The notes below the pieces were generated by a model. The model was given only the letters and a program-made list of their open reading frames with translations, did not search any database and was not told the DNA's origin. This document shows positions 34,516 to 46,089 of a stretch of DNA of 49,776 bases, piece by piece. This DNA is from Candidatus Melainabacteria bacterium (GTDB lineage: Bacteria > Cyanobacteriota > Vampirovibrionia > Vampirovibrionales > Vampirovibrionaceae): assembly GCA_902168245.1 (NCBI GenBank), contig CABHPA010000071.1:1-49776 (forward strand). Reading direction: 5' to 3'. Position numbers and translations under genes: made by a program. The stretch's first letter is position 1. Each line of letters opens with the position of its first letter.

Positions 34516-35520
34516 TTATGAAGGAATCCACAACATAATATGAACCGGTAAGTGATCCGATCCATCAAAAGGGCCGATGCTTTGCTGAAGCGTTTGCACC
34601 TCTGGACTCACCAGCACCTGATCAATCGGCAGGAAAAAGCAGGGCAGGTACGTGGGCCATGTCGGCATATAATGATGCGCCTTGGCATCTTTTAAATTCA
34701 AAAGCCGCAAATATTCCCGGTAGTAGTGCGACCACGGCGTCACATTCAAATCACCAAATAAAATGACAGGCTGGGTTAAATTGGCTTTTTCTGAGGCCAA
34801 CAGGTCTAAATAATGCCGATAGCTCTGCGCATATTTTGGCAATCCCGGAATGGGAGGATGCAAATTAATCAGGCTAACCGTACGCTGACCCAAGCGAACA
34901 TGCGTTAGAAAATATCCACCCTCATTTCGATACTGTCCCATAGCCTCTTCCGGGAAATGCGCCAATTTGGAATCAACCAACGGAAAGCGGCTCAACAGAA
35001 CATTCCCGGCTGCCAAATGCAATAATCGATAAGGGTATTGCTTGAATGCATCCGAATTTTTGAGGTGCTTATACCAAACGACATCCACTTCCTGAAGCGA
35101 AACCACATCGGCCTTTGACTGCGCAATTAAATCCTGCATGCCTTGGTAATTTTTATTAGAGACAAATACATTGGCATGCAACAAGTTTAAGCGAAGCCCG
35201 GAACCCGTCGGTTGATAATAGGGTTGCGGCGAAGCATATTGCCACACCTGCCATCCATTCACAAGCAGGACGGCGAATATCATCCAGAACAAAACAGGCT
35301 TCGCCGCTTTCGACTGTTTCAAAAGCCAAATCAGCGCCAGCAATTGCACCAAGGCATATTGCACCCGAAAATGCGAGGTTAAATCCAGCCAAGCGGACAT
35401 GTGCCCCAAAAACCCGGTGAGTGTAAACACCAAAGAAGTGATCAGTGCTAACTTGCAAAATGCCCAAAACAGAGTGTTCAACCGAACCTGAAACAATTCA
35501 CGCATGCGAAAGAATTCCAT
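34516..35520 (-). CDS. Membrane-anchored endonuclease/exonuclease/phosphatase (EEP) family protein
   Basis: A 334-residue protein with three hydrophobic segments in the first 110 residues, then an EEP-fold domain. Motifs are the metal-binding LQEVD, INLHPPIP, the catalytic FGDLNVTPWS and the terminal SDHLPV, with PIDQVLVS before it. The topology puts the catalytic domain outside or at the membrane, so a phosphodiesterase or phosphatase on an envelope substrate is more likely than a DNA nuclease. It is 26 bp downstream of lepA. The gene is AT-richer than its neighbours and abuts the phage cassette. TTG and GTG codons just upstream (35529, 35523) are alternative starts. Confidence 0.8.
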   Translation of the reverse strand: MEFFRMRELFQVRLNTLFWAFCKLALITSLVFTLTGFLGHMSAWLDLTSHFRVQYALVQLLALIWLLKQSKAAKPVLFWMIFAVLLVNGWQVWQYASPQPYYQPTGSGLRLNLLHANVFVSNKNYQGMQDLIAQSKADVVSLQEVDVVWYKHLKNSDAFKQYPYRLLHLAAGNVLLSRFPLVDSKLAHFPEEAMGQYRNEGGYFLTHVRLGQRTVSLINLHPPIPGLPKYAQSYRHYLDLLASEKANLTQPVILFGDLNVTPWSHYYREYLRLLNLKDAKAHHYMPTWPTYLPCFFLPIDQVLVSPEVQTLQQSIGPFDGSDHLPVHIMLWIPS

Positions 35521-35546
35521 CACGCTCAATTAATTGCTTGTCTGAA

Positions 35547-37349
35547 TTAATCCGTCAGCTTGAGAACCGCCATAAAGGCCTCCTGCGGGACTTCCACGCT
35601 ACCGATGGCCTTCATGCGCTTTTTCCCTTTTTTCTGCTTTTCCAGCAGTTTGCGCTTACGGGAAATATCGCCGCCGTAGCATTTATCCAACACGTTTTTA
35701 CGCATGGCTTTTACGGTGCTACGGGCTACAATCTTGCCACCGATGGCCGCCTGAATGGGCACTTCGAACATTTGCCGGGGAATAATTTCCTTCAATTTCT
35801 CAGTCAGCACATGACCCACGCTATGCGCCTTGTCCCGGTGGACAATCACGCTGAGCGCGTCCACAATGTCGCCCGCCAGCAGAATATCCAGCTTAACCAG
35901 ATTGGAACGCTTGTAATCGGAAAAATTGTAATCCATAGAAGCATAGCCCTTGGAGCGAGACTTGAGCTGATCGTAAAAATCGCTCACCATCTCGTTCAGA
36001 GGCAGTTCGTACTGCAAATTGACCCGCGTCTTATCCAGATAATTCATCCCCAGAAAAACCCCGCGCCGCCCTTGCGACAGCTCCATGAGCGCCCCCACGA
36101 ACTCGTTGGGCGTAATCATGCTAATTTTCACAAAAGGCTCTTCGATAAATTCGCGCTTCACCGGGTCGGGCAACTTGGAAGGATTATCAATCTCCACAAT
36201 CTCGCCGTTGGTCATATACACCTTATACACTACGCTGGGCGCGGTGGTGATCAGATCGAGGTTATATTCGCGCTCCAGGCGCTCCTGAATGACTTCCATG
36301 TGCAGCAGGCCCAAAAAGCCGCAGCGGAAGCCGAAGCCCAACGCCTCGGAGGTCTCCGGTTCAAAAGTAATGCTGGAATCATTCAGCTTCAGCTTTTCCA
36401 GCGAGTCCTTCAATACGCCATAATCATCGTTGTTCACCGGGTACAGGCCGCAGAATACCATGGGCATGGCCTTTTGGTAGCCCGGCAACGCCTCATCGGC
36501 GGGATGGTTGGCCAGCGTGATGGTATCGCCCACAAAAGAACCCATCTCCTTGATGGAGGCAGCGATATATCCCACCTCGCCGGACATCAGCTTTTGGCCC
36601 GGATGGCGCACCGGCTTCATCACGCCCAGCTCGGTCACATCGTAGGTGCGATTGTTCGCCATAAAGCGGATTTTATCGCCCTGCTTCACCTCGCCGTCAA
36701 TAATCCGCACATAAGTAATAATGCCGAGGTAGGGGTCAAAGTAGCTATCGAACACCAGCGCCCGCAGGGGCTTTTTAGCGTGAATTTGCGGCGGGGGAAC
36801 GTTTTCAACCACGGCTTGCAGGATTTCCTCAATACCAATGCCTTCTTTGGCGCTACAGAGGATGGCGTTACTGGCATCGATGCCCACCACTTCCTCAATC
36901 TCTTTTCTCACCCGTTCAGGATCCGCGCCCGGCAAGTCGATTTTATTCAGCACCGGGATAATTTCCAGGTTGGCCTCAATCGCCAGGTACACGTTCGCCA
37001 AAGTCTGCGCTTCCACGCCCTGACTGGCATCCACTACCAGCAAAGCCCCTTCGCATGCTTGCAAGGAACGAGATACCTCGTAACTGAAGTCCACATGCCC
37101 CGGTGTATCAATCAGGTTCAGGATGTAGTCCTCGCCCTGGTACTGGTAATCCATCCGAGCGGCTTGCAGCTTGATGGTAATGCCCCGTTCCCGCTCCAGT
37201 TCCAGGTTATCCAGCACCTGTTCCTTCATCTGGCGCTTGTCGATGGTTTTGGTAAACTCCAGCAAGCGGTCGGCAATGGTGGATTTGCCGTGATCGATAT
37301 GGGCGATGATACAGAAATTTCGGATATTGGAACGTTTGGGGGATGTCAT
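35547..37349 (-). CDS. lepA: Translation elongation factor 4 (LepA)
   Basis: A 600-residue ribosome-binding GTPase that acts on stalled or mis-translocated ribosomes. The G1 motif [16 protein letters not shown], the switch block with [16 protein letters not shown], the G4 NKIDLPGA, and the LepA-specific C-terminal domain ([17 protein letters not shown]) are complete. It is 39 bp downstream of proS on the same strand. Confidence 0.98.
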   Translation of the reverse strand: MTSPKRSNIRNFCIIAHIDHGKSTIADRLLEFTKTIDKRQMKEQVLDNLELERERGITIKLQAARMDYQYQGEDYILNLIDTPGHVDFSYEVSRSLQACEGALLVVDASQGVEAQTLANVYLAIEANLEIIPVLNKIDLPGADPERVRKEIEEVVGIDASNAILCSAKEGIGIEEILQAVVENVPPPQIHAKKPLRALVFDSYFDPYLGIITYVRIIDGEVKQGDKIRFMANNRTYDVTELGVMKPVRHPGQKLMSGEVGYIAASIKEMGSFVGDTITLANHPADEALPGYQKAMPMVFCGLYPVNNDDYGVLKDSLEKLKLNDSSITFEPETSEALGFGFRCGFLGLLHMEVIQERLEREYNLDLITTAPSVVYKVYMTNGEIVEIDNPSKLPDPVKREFIEEPFVKISMITPNEFVGALMELSQGRRGVFLGMNYLDKTRVNLQYELPLNEMVSDFYDQLKSRSKGYASMDYNFSDYKRSNLVKLDILLAGDIVDALSVIVHRDKAHSVGHVLTEKLKEIIPRQMFEVPIQAAIGGKIVARSTVKAMRKNVLDKCYGGDISRKRKLLEKQKKGKKRMKAIGSVEVPQEAFMAVLKLTD

Positions 37350-37388
37350 AGCGGTACGGTTACCTAAAGTGAGGTTAGGGCTAAACGG

Positions 37389-39167
37389 TTATACGGCGGT
37401 TGGTTGGGCGCTTTGGGCAAAAGGACGCCATTCTTTAATTTGCTGCTGAACGTAAGCCAGCACCTCGGCGGCAGGGATATCCTTCGCCGCGGACTGATCG
37501 CGCAGTTTGACTTCCAGCAGGCCTTCGGCGGCTTTTTTACCGGCGGTAATCCGAATGGGGAACCCAATCAGGTCGGCATCCTTAAACTTGACGCCCGCCC
37601 GCTCATCGCGATCATCCAGCACCACTTCGATGCCTGCGGCTTCCAGTTGCTCAAACACATCCATGCCAAGCTGCATCTGGGTTTCATCCTGCACGTTTAC
37701 CGGCACCACAATTGCCTGATACGGGGCCAATGCCATCGGCCAGATGATGCCGAACTTGTCGTGAAAACGCTCAATGGCCGCCGCCGCCGTGCGGGAAACA
37801 CCAATGCCGTAGCAACCCATAATAAACGGCTTCTCGGTGCCGTCCTCATCGGTGTAAGTCGCGCTCATAGAACTGGAATACTTGGTGCCCAACTGGAAAA
37901 TATTCCCGACTTCAATGCCACGGGTCATTTGCAAAGTGCCTTCGCACTCCGGGCAATGATCTCCAATGCGGGCACGGCGAATATCCACCAAGGATGCAGG
38001 AATGGAAAGATCCACATTCCAGTTTGCATTCACCAAGTGCTTATTCACCTGATTGACAGCCACAAAGAAATTCTTCAAGCCATGTACGCTGGCATCGGCC
38101 ACAATCTTGATACCGTGGTTTTCCGGCAGGCCAATCGGCCCAATAAAGCCTTTAGCAGAACCACCCGTTAGGCGATCCACCTCTTCGGCAGTGGCCATGC
38201 GAAGTTCATTAGCGACCACGGCGTTTTGCAGCTTCACCTCTTCCACGTCGTAATCCCCGCGAATGAGAGCCATCACTGGCGTTTTCTCATCGGCAATATA
38301 AATCAGGCTCTTGAGAATCAGCTCCGGATGCATCTTGAATTGGCGGTGCATAATCTCCAAGGAGACTGCCCCAGGCGTTTCCACAATTTCGGTAGCATTA
38401 TACGGGCTGACTTCGTGGGATTCAGCCAGCACGGATTCTGCCCGTTCTACGTTAGCAGCGTAACCGCAGCTATCGCAGTAGAACACGTCATTCTCCCCGC
38501 TTTCCTGTTCGCCTTCGGCGATGCGGGTCAACACCATGTATTCGTGGCTGACGCTACCGCCAATGGCGCCGCTGTCGCTACGAACCATCCGGGTTTCCAG
38601 TCCGCAGCGGTTGAAAATGCGGGTATAGGTCCGGGCCATGTTCTCGTATTCCAGATCCATACAAGCCTGATTGCTGTGGAAGCTGTAGGCGTCCTTCATA
38701 ATGAACTCGCGACCGCGCAACAGGCCGAAGCGGGGACGGATTTCATCGCGGTACTTGGTCTGAATCTGGTAGAGATTCACTGGCAACTGGCGATAGGAGC
38801 GCACTTCCTTGGTGGCGATATCCGTAATCACCTCTTCAGCGGTGGGGGCCAAGCCATACTCGCGACCATGCCGGTCTTTCACGCGCATCATCAGGTCGCC
38901 GTAAATATCCCAGCGGCCGGAAGACTGCCACACTTCCGCCGGTTGCAGAATGGGCATCAGCAATTCCTGAGCGCCCGCCCGGTCCATCTCTTCACGGACG
39001 ATCTGCTCCACTTTGCGCAAAACGCGCCACATGAGCGGCAGATAGTTGTACACCCCGTTCGCCAGACGACGGATATATCCCGCCCGAACCAGCAACTGGT
39101 GGCTGACGACCTCGGCTTCCGCCGGGTTTTCGCGCAGGGTGGGGGCTAACAGCTTGGACATTCGCAT
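37389..39167 (-). CDS. proS: Prolyl-tRNA synthetase (bacterial type)
   Basis: A 592-residue class II synthetase of the long, bacterial form with an editing insertion between motifs 2 and 3. Visible are LAPTLRENPAEAEV at the start, motif 1 (IVREEMDRAGAQELLMPIL), motif 2 (RPRFGLLRGREFIMKDAYSF), the INS-like domain (residues ~225-390), motif 3 (GIGVSRTAAAAIER) and the anticodon-binding C-terminus. The ATG at 39167 fits the GGAAGAGA site upstream; a TTG three codons earlier does not. Confidence 0.97.
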   Translation of the reverse strand: MRMSKLLAPTLRENPAEAEVVSHQLLVRAGYIRRLANGVYNYLPLMWRVLRKVEQIVREEMDRAGAQELLMPILQPAEVWQSSGRWDIYGDLMMRVKDRHGREYGLAPTAEEVITDIATKEVRSYRQLPVNLYQIQTKYRDEIRPRFGLLRGREFIMKDAYSFHSNQACMDLEYENMARTYTRIFNRCGLETRMVRSDSGAIGGSVSHEYMVLTRIAEGEQESGENDVFYCDSCGYAANVERAESVLAESHEVSPYNATEIVETPGAVSLEIMHRQFKMHPELILKSLIYIADEKTPVMALIRGDYDVEEVKLQNAVVANELRMATAEEVDRLTGGSAKGFIGPIGLPENHGIKIVADASVHGLKNFFVAVNQVNKHLVNANWNVDLSIPASLVDIRRARIGDHCPECEGTLQMTRGIEVGNIFQLGTKYSSSMSATYTDEDGTEKPFIMGCYGIGVSRTAAAAIERFHDKFGIIWPMALAPYQAIVVPVNVQDETQMQLGMDVFEQLEAAGIEVVLDDRDERAGVKFKDADLIGFPIRITAGKKAAEGLLEVKLRDQSAAKDIPAAEVLAYVQQQIKEWRPFAQSAQPTAV

Positions 39168-39219
39168 AGGAAACAATCTCTTCCGCTTTTACCGCTACAA
39201 GTGCATACCATCATAGTGT

Positions 39220-39250
39220 AAAGGCGCCCCCTTGCAAAGGGAACGCCTTT
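39220..39250 (-). terminator. Terminator-like hairpin after ftsH
   Basis: AAAGGCG/CGCCTTT outer stem plus an inner CCCTT/AAGGG pairing. It lies 44 bp past the ftsH stop and upstream of proS. The T run is short, so termination may be partial. Confidence 0.55.
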
Positions 39251-39293
39251 AAGCTTCATAAATCAGTCGAGTGATTGTTTTGGGCGAAGCCGC

Positions 39294-41453
39294 CTAGTTC
39301 TGCTCCGATGGATGGCTGATCGGCTCCGTGGCGCAGGCGTCATCGCCGCCACTGGGCTGAATCACCAACGGAATATCCTGGGCATGGTCGATGGCTTCCA
39401 GTTTTTCCTTGGCGATACGGCCGGAGCCATTGGTACGGCTGGCTTTCACCTCGTCAATGATATCGCCAACCTCTTTATCGTCCAGGGTTTCCTTCTCCAG
39501 AAGCACCTTCACGATGGCGTCCACGATATCCCGGTTGTCGTTCAGCAGCTTTTTGGCGTAATCATACTGCTCTTCCACCAGGGCTTTTACCTCGCGGTCG
39601 ATGACCGTGGCTACTTCTTCGCCGTAATCGCGCTCGGTGCCAAAGTCTTTACCCATGAACATATGCTCGTTCCGCTTGCCGTAGGTAATGGGGCCAAGCT
39701 TGCCGTTCATCCCGTAGACGGTCACAATCTTACGGGCGATGGAACTGACTTTTTCCAGATCGCTGCTGGCCCCGGTGGTGATGTCCTTAAACACCACCTC
39801 TTCAGCGGCGCGACCGCCCAAAGCCATTGCAATCGTGGCAATCAACTGCTGCTTGGTCACGTGAACCTTGTCGGCGTCCGGCATCGTCCACGTCAGGCCC
39901 AGCGCCATGCCACGGGGAATAATCGTCACTTTGCGGAAGGGGTCGCAACCGGGCGTCATCACCGCCACCAGCGCATGGCCGACCTCGTGATAGGCGGTCA
40001 GCTCCTTGTCCTTCTCGCTCATAATCTTGTTTTTCTTCTCCGGCCCTGCCAGCACCTTGTCGATGGAGTTCTCGATGTCTTGCTGATGAATGACATCCTT
40101 GTTGTGCCGGGCGGCCAGCAGCGCGCCTTCGTTCAGCAGGTTGGCCAAATCAGCGCCGGTAAAGCCGGGCGTCCGCTTCGCCAGAAGCTTCAAGTCTACA
40201 TCGCTGGCCAGAGGCTTGCCTTTGGCGTGTACTTTCAGGATTTGCTCCCGGCCTTGCACATCGGGACGGTCGATCATCACTTGGCGATCGAAGCGACCGG
40301 GACGCAGCAGAGCGTTATCCAGAATATCGGGGCGGTTGGTGGCCGCCAGCACAATAATGCCGGTATGCGGGTCAAAGCCGTCCATTTCAACCAGCAACTG
40401 GTTGAGGGTTTGCTCGCGCTCATCGTGACCGCCACCCATGCCCGCGCCACGCTGGCGGCCCACGGCATCAATTTCATCCACGAAGATAATGCAGGGCGCG
40501 TGTTTCTTGGCCTGCTCAAACAGGTCGCGAACCCGGCTGGCGCCGACGCCCACGAACATTTCCACAAAGTCGGAACCGGAAATACTGAAGAACGGCACAC
40601 CGGCCTCCCCCGCCACAGCTTTGGCCAACAGCGTTTTACCAGTACCGGGAGAACCCACCAGCAACACGCCTTTCGGGATTTTAGCGCCCAGCTTCTGGTA
40701 GCGTTCGCCGTTTTTCAGGAAGTCCACCACCTCTTCCAGCTCTGCCTTGGCTTCGTCAATCCCGGCCACATCGTTGAAAGTAACCTTCACCTTGCTGTCC
40801 ATGGACATCTTGGCGCGGCTTTTGCCGAAGGAAAGCGCCTGGGAACCACCGCCCTGGGCGTTGCGGAAGATCATGAAGATGAACACGAACAGAATCAGCG
40901 GCAAAAAGAAGGTGGTCAGGATACTCAGCCACTGGCTATCGGTTTTGGGTTCCTTGAACGTGAAAGGCACGTTGTTTTTTTGCAGCACCGGCACCAGCAG
41001 GCCCACCCCAGCGGAACCTTCCGGAATGATGGTGCGATATTGCTCGGCGAGCGGCTTCACCAGCCCGGATGGCTGGGCCGCCTGAGGAACCAACGTTCCG
41101 TTGACGGTGCCTGTTCCGGTCTCGCCAGCTTCCTGAGTCGTTTTCTGGCTGACAGGAGGAATCTGTTTGCCCGGCTCTTTGGCGACAGGCGGGGAGACTT
41201 CGACCGTTTTTCCGGATGACGTTTCAGAAGCGGCCTTTTCGACAGGCGCAAGGGCCACCCCGTTTCCGTAGGCAATGTTTCCGGCAATGTCTACGCTGCT
41301 GATTTTATGATCCTGCACGTCCTGAACGAACTGGGAAAACCCAACGTCCTTAATTCTAGGCTGATCGCCCTGCTTAAAGAGCGAGGAAATGAACAGGGCC
41401 AGAAAAATCAGGATTACTAGAATCCAGAAGCCAGTGTATTGATGCTTTTTCAT
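39294..41453 (-). CDS. ftsH: ATP-dependent zinc metalloprotease FtsH
   Basis: A 719-residue membrane-anchored AAA+ protease that degrades damaged membrane proteins and regulators. TM1 is at residues 9-26, TM2 at 175-196. Walker A is GSPGTGKT (267-274), Walker [12 protein letters not shown], the second region of homology is present ([19 protein letters not shown]), and the zinc site is HEVGH. The periplasmic part between the TM helices is about 148 residues, roughly twice the E. coli length, owing to a Pro/Glu/Thr-rich insert at about 66-130. The promoter lies about 130 bp upstream. Confidence 0.96.
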   Translation of the reverse strand: MKKHQYTGFWILVILIFLALFISSLFKQGDQPRIKDVGFSQFVQDVQDHKISSVDIAGNIAYGNGVALAPVEKAASETSSGKTVEVSPPVAKEPGKQIPPVSQKTTQEAGETGTGTVNGTLVPQAAQPSGLVKPLAEQYRTIIPEGSAGVGLLVPVLQKNNVPFTFKEPKTDSQWLSILTTFFLPLILFVFIFMIFRNAQGGGSQALSFGKSRAKMSMDSKVKVTFNDVAGIDEAKAELEEVVDFLKNGERYQKLGAKIPKGVLLVGSPGTGKTLLAKAVAGEAGVPFFSISGSDFVEMFVGVGASRVRDLFEQAKKHAPCIIFVDEIDAVGRQRGAGMGGGHDEREQTLNQLLVEMDGFDPHTGIIVLAATNRPDILDNALLRPGRFDRQVMIDRPDVQGREQILKVHAKGKPLASDVDLKLLAKRTPGFTGADLANLLNEGALLAARHNKDVIHQQDIENSIDKVLAGPEKKNKIMSEKDKELTAYHEVGHALVAVMTPGCDPFRKVTIIPRGMALGLTWTMPDADKVHVTKQQLIATIAMALGGRAAEEVVFKDITTGASSDLEKVSSIARKIVTVYGMNGKLGPITYGKRNEHMFMGKDFGTERDYGEEVATVIDREVKALVEEQYDYAKKLLNDNRDIVDAIVKVLLEKETLDDKEVGDIIDEVKASRTNGSGRIAKEKLEAIDHAQDIPLVIQPSGGDDACATEPISHPSEQN

Positions 41454-41584
41454 AAAATCCGCTGATGCTTCTCCCTAGAATCAAACTAAACCGTCTTCAG
41501 AATTTGGTTTCGCGGGAACGCGGCAAACAAACCCATGCCTTTTCAGGAACAACTGCCGATACTCTTTGGCGAGTATATTGCCCG

Positions 41585-41593
41585 ATTATAGCA
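41585..41593 (-). promoter_or_regulatory. Extended -10 promoter for ftsH
   Basis: On the minus strand TGCTATAAT is a perfect extended -10 (TGnTATAAT). The -35 region is poor, as is usual for this class. The leader to the ftsH ATG is about 125 bases. Confidence 0.6.
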
Positions 41594-41809
41594 TAAGCGG
41601 GAATACAGGCATTGGCTATGGCCCTTGCCGGGGGCTTGCCCACATGCTTTCCCTCAAAGGCTTTTCATGAAAGCTTCTTTGACGAAGGCTCCAGTAAAAG
41701 TCTTCTCTGGGCATTGGCTTTTCCTTCCTACCATCCCAAAAGCGTTCATGGGAAGCAGTCACGCGGTAGGCTGGCATTCCTGAAAAGTGTAAACAAACAC
41801 CCCAAATGT

Positions 41810-41837
41810 TTGTGGGTTGTATCCCTTATGTTAATAT
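41810..41837 (+). promoter_or_regulatory. Promoter for the MerR-like gene
   Basis: TTGTGG (41810-41815), a 16-base spacer and TAATAT (41832-41837) preceded by TGT, so an extended -10. The ATG is 38 bases further on. Confidence 0.5.
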
Positions 41838-41874
41838 AACGTGTGTTGAGCTTTTAAGGACAGGTTAGAGAGAC

Positions 41875-42477
41875 ATGACTTCCCTGACGACAGAGGATTT
41901 TCCCTACACCCTCGCATATGTAATGGAGCTTCTGGGGCTGGATGAGCGGGAACTGATGGCTTACGTCCAGATGCTGGGCCTGTCCCCCCGCAAGGACGAT
42001 AAAACCGGCCGGTTGATTTTTATCCACCGCGATATTGAGTTGCTGAAAAAAGCCCATGAGATGAGAAAGCAGGGCGAAGATCCGGACACCATCGCCCGTC
42101 AACTGGGCGGCAAACCCCTGAGCGGCGCAACCAGGCCACCCACCCCGGAAACCGAAACCGGCAAGCCCGCCTACATGTCTACCGTCAGCCCGACGGGGCA
42201 GGCCATTCGCCCTTCCGCCGCAGGCGGCAAGGACAACATTACCACCATGGTGGAAGCGGTCAGCCAGGTGAAGGAAGGCATTTTAAAGGATTTATCCCGC
42301 CTGCTGGACGACAAGTTGTCTGGTCTGGACGAGGTAGTGGTGGAATTAATCCGCTGCAAAAGCGAGAACGATTCGCTGAAGAAAAAGCTGGATGACGCCG
42401 TGCGCTCCAAGGAAACCCTGGAACATGAGCTGTCCCGCTTCAAGCCGGTGCAATTCGGCTTCTACCGCAAAACATAA
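41875..42477 (+). CDS. MerR-like DNA-binding protein with C-terminal coiled coil
   Basis: A 200-residue protein. Residues about 8-82 form a MerR-type winged helix-turn-helix (YTLAYVMELLGLDERELMAY; then RLIFIHRDIELLKKAHEMRK, GEDPDTIARQL). A Pro/Thr linker follows (83-115), then a long coiled coil (about 118-190: VSQVKEGILKDLSRLLDDKL; ENDSLKKKLDDAVRSKETLE). There is no ligand or metal-binding cysteine pattern of classical MerR regulators. It could be a chromosome- or division-associated DNA-binding protein, or a regulator of the divergent ftsH. The function is unknown. Confidence 0.7.
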   Translation: MTSLTTEDFPYTLAYVMELLGLDERELMAYVQMLGLSPRKDDKTGRLIFIHRDIELLKKAHEMRKQGEDPDTIARQLGGKPLSGATRPPTPETETGKPAYMSTVSPTGQAIRPSAAGGKDNITTMVEAVSQVKEGILKDLSRLLDDKLSGLDEVVVELIRCKSENDSLKKKLDDAVRSKETLEHELSRFKPVQFGFYRKT

Positions 42478-42507
42478 TCGGTGTTCAATCCGCATATTCC
42501 CAGCATT

Positions 42508-42542
42508 AAAAAAAGCCCTGCGTATTAAAACAGGGCTTTTTT
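42508..42542. terminator. Bidirectional terminator
   Basis: AAAAAAGCCCTG/CAGGGCTTTTTT around a 10-base loop, with A and T tracts on both sides. It serves the rightward MerR-like gene and the convergent glgX. Confidence 0.92.
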
Positions 42543-42559
42543 ACGGATCGTTTTACCGC

Positions 42560-44734
<2,175 letters not shown>

Positions 44735-44800
44735 ATTGCCGCTATCTCCTCTCTACCAACAACCGGAAGAACCACTGAAAAACCGGGCCGAACCGACAAC

Positions 44801-45952
44801 CTAGCCCGATGGCGGGTCAGCCTCGCCCGTAATCTTATGTACCAGTTTATCCGTTCCGCCTTGTAAATCCAAATGCACAATTTTTTGGGCAAAGGGCAGG
44901 CTAATGCCTTCGCTGGCAAAGCGGGCATGCAAGGCCTTGAACAACTGGTGCCGCACCTGGGCGCCGTCCATGGGAATGGGGAACGGCAAATTGACCGCCA
45001 TTTGAATGCAGGAATCCCCATAGGACAGGTACCGCACTAGGGGCATAAAATCCTTGGCTTTCTTGGCCGCGTTCTTTTCCACCAGCAGGGTTTCCCCCAC
45101 CGCTTTGGCCACCTGCACGGCAATGGTTTCGATGGCCTGCAAATCCGCCGTCAGCGGCACCATCATCTGCACCGAAACGGTAAGATCGGGGTGGGGGTTG
45201 GTGTAGTTCACAATAATGTTGGAGGCCATCTTGCTGTTGGGCAGAATCACCATGTTGCCGGAAAGCTGGCGCAGCGTGGTGGTGCGCCAGCCAATGTCCG
45301 TCACCTGCCCGGACAGGCCGTTTTCCAATTGAATGGTATTGCCTACGCGGATTTGCCGCGCCAGAATCATCTGGATTCCGGCGAACATGTTGGCCAGGGT
45401 ATCCTGCAAGGCCAGGGAAACCGCCAAACCGCCCACGCCAAGGGCTGCAATCAGTGGCCCCACCGAAATCCCCAGCGTTTGCAACAGCATAATCAGGCCG
45501 ACCAGATAGATGCCAAAGCCGATGATATTCTCGAAAATAGAGGTATTCGGCAGCGCCTTAAGCTGGTTGGAATGGTTCAGGTAGAACCGCACCATCGCCA
45601 CCGCCACCTTGGACAGCAGCCGAATCGACAGCAGCATGGCCACAATAAACACCAGCATGCGGACCAGCGCCACCGTACTCGGCTGCAAAAACGACATGCA
45701 GAACGTGGCCATATATACGCCCCACAGCGCACATAACCAGAAAATCATCCACCGCGCTACCGAGGCGATATGCTCATCCAGCGCAATGGAAACCTGCTTT
45801 AACAAACGGCGGATAGCGCCCACCAGCAGTTTTTCGGCAATCAGTCCGCCCACCAGGCCCAGCACCACGAAAAAGGCTGGCGCCACCCACAACTGCCAAT
45901 TCAGAAGGAACATGGAGGTTTTGAGCAGCCTGTTCACCGGATCCGGTTGCAT
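44801..45952 (-). CDS. Small-conductance mechanosensitive channel (MscS family)
   Basis: A 383-residue membrane protein with four N-terminal hydrophobic segments, the pore-lining TM3 region rich in Gly and Ala (IAALGVGGLAVSLALQDTLA), then the MscS beta domain (IRVGNTIQLENGLSGQVTDI; RQLSGNMVILPNSKMASN) and a C-terminal alpha/beta domain. Such channels release solutes on hypo-osmotic shock. Length is larger than E. coli MscS (286) because of extra N-terminal TM helices. AGAGG lies ten bases before the ATG. Confidence 0.92.
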   Translation of the reverse strand: MQPDPVNRLLKTSMFLLNWQLWVAPAFFVVLGLVGGLIAEKLLVGAIRRLLKQVSIALDEHIASVARWMIFWLCALWGVYMATFCMSFLQPSTVALVRMLVFIVAMLLSIRLLSKVAVAMVRFYLNHSNQLKALPNTSIFENIIGFGIYLVGLIMLLQTLGISVGPLIAALGVGGLAVSLALQDTLANMFAGIQMILARQIRVGNTIQLENGLSGQVTDIGWRTTTLRQLSGNMVILPNSKMASNIIVNYTNPHPDLTVSVQMMVPLTADLQAIETIAVQVAKAVGETLLVEKNAAKKAKDFMPLVRYLSYGDSCIQMAVNLPFPIPMDGAQVRHQLFKALHARFASEGISLPFAQKIVHLDLQGGTDKLVHKITGEADPPSG

Positions 45953-46089
45953 ACGATTCGAACCTCTTTTTCCTGAGCGGCCCCTGATTGGAGGCGGGGA
46001 AAGCCGTCCTTGCGCCAGGAATGCATACGACGAACTCTAATTATGCCATTTTTAATCTCATCCGCCAGTCGCGCTACAGGCGGATTTAC

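Larger units (their letters stand above)
41454..41874. other. Divergent intergenic region between ftsH and the MerR-like gene
   Basis: About 420 bp with an extended -10 promoter facing left (41585-41593) and a second facing right (41810-41837). Between them are several A/T and C-rich stretches and a short imperfect palindrome (AGGCTTTTCATGAAAGCTT, near 41654-41672). A 75-codon rightward frame (41612-41839) has no ribosome-binding site and I do not call it. Confidence 0.6.

Noticed and set aside
25568..34600. Attachment-site direct repeats flanking the phage cassette
   Set aside because: Comparison of the two edges by eye showed no shared repeat of useful length, and the nearest tRNA gene is about 4.6 kb away and intact.
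35445..37367. A 640-codon open frame on the + strand opposite lepA
   Set aside because: lepA is unmistakable on the minus strand; the antisense frame is a composition shadow.
39312..41219. A 635-codon open frame on the + strand opposite ftsH
   Set aside because: Shadow of ftsH; no start signal or recognisable motif.
41612..41839. A 75-codon + strand frame upstream of the MerR-like gene
   Set aside because: No ribosome-binding site, composition unlike neighbours, and it overlaps the predicted promoter.
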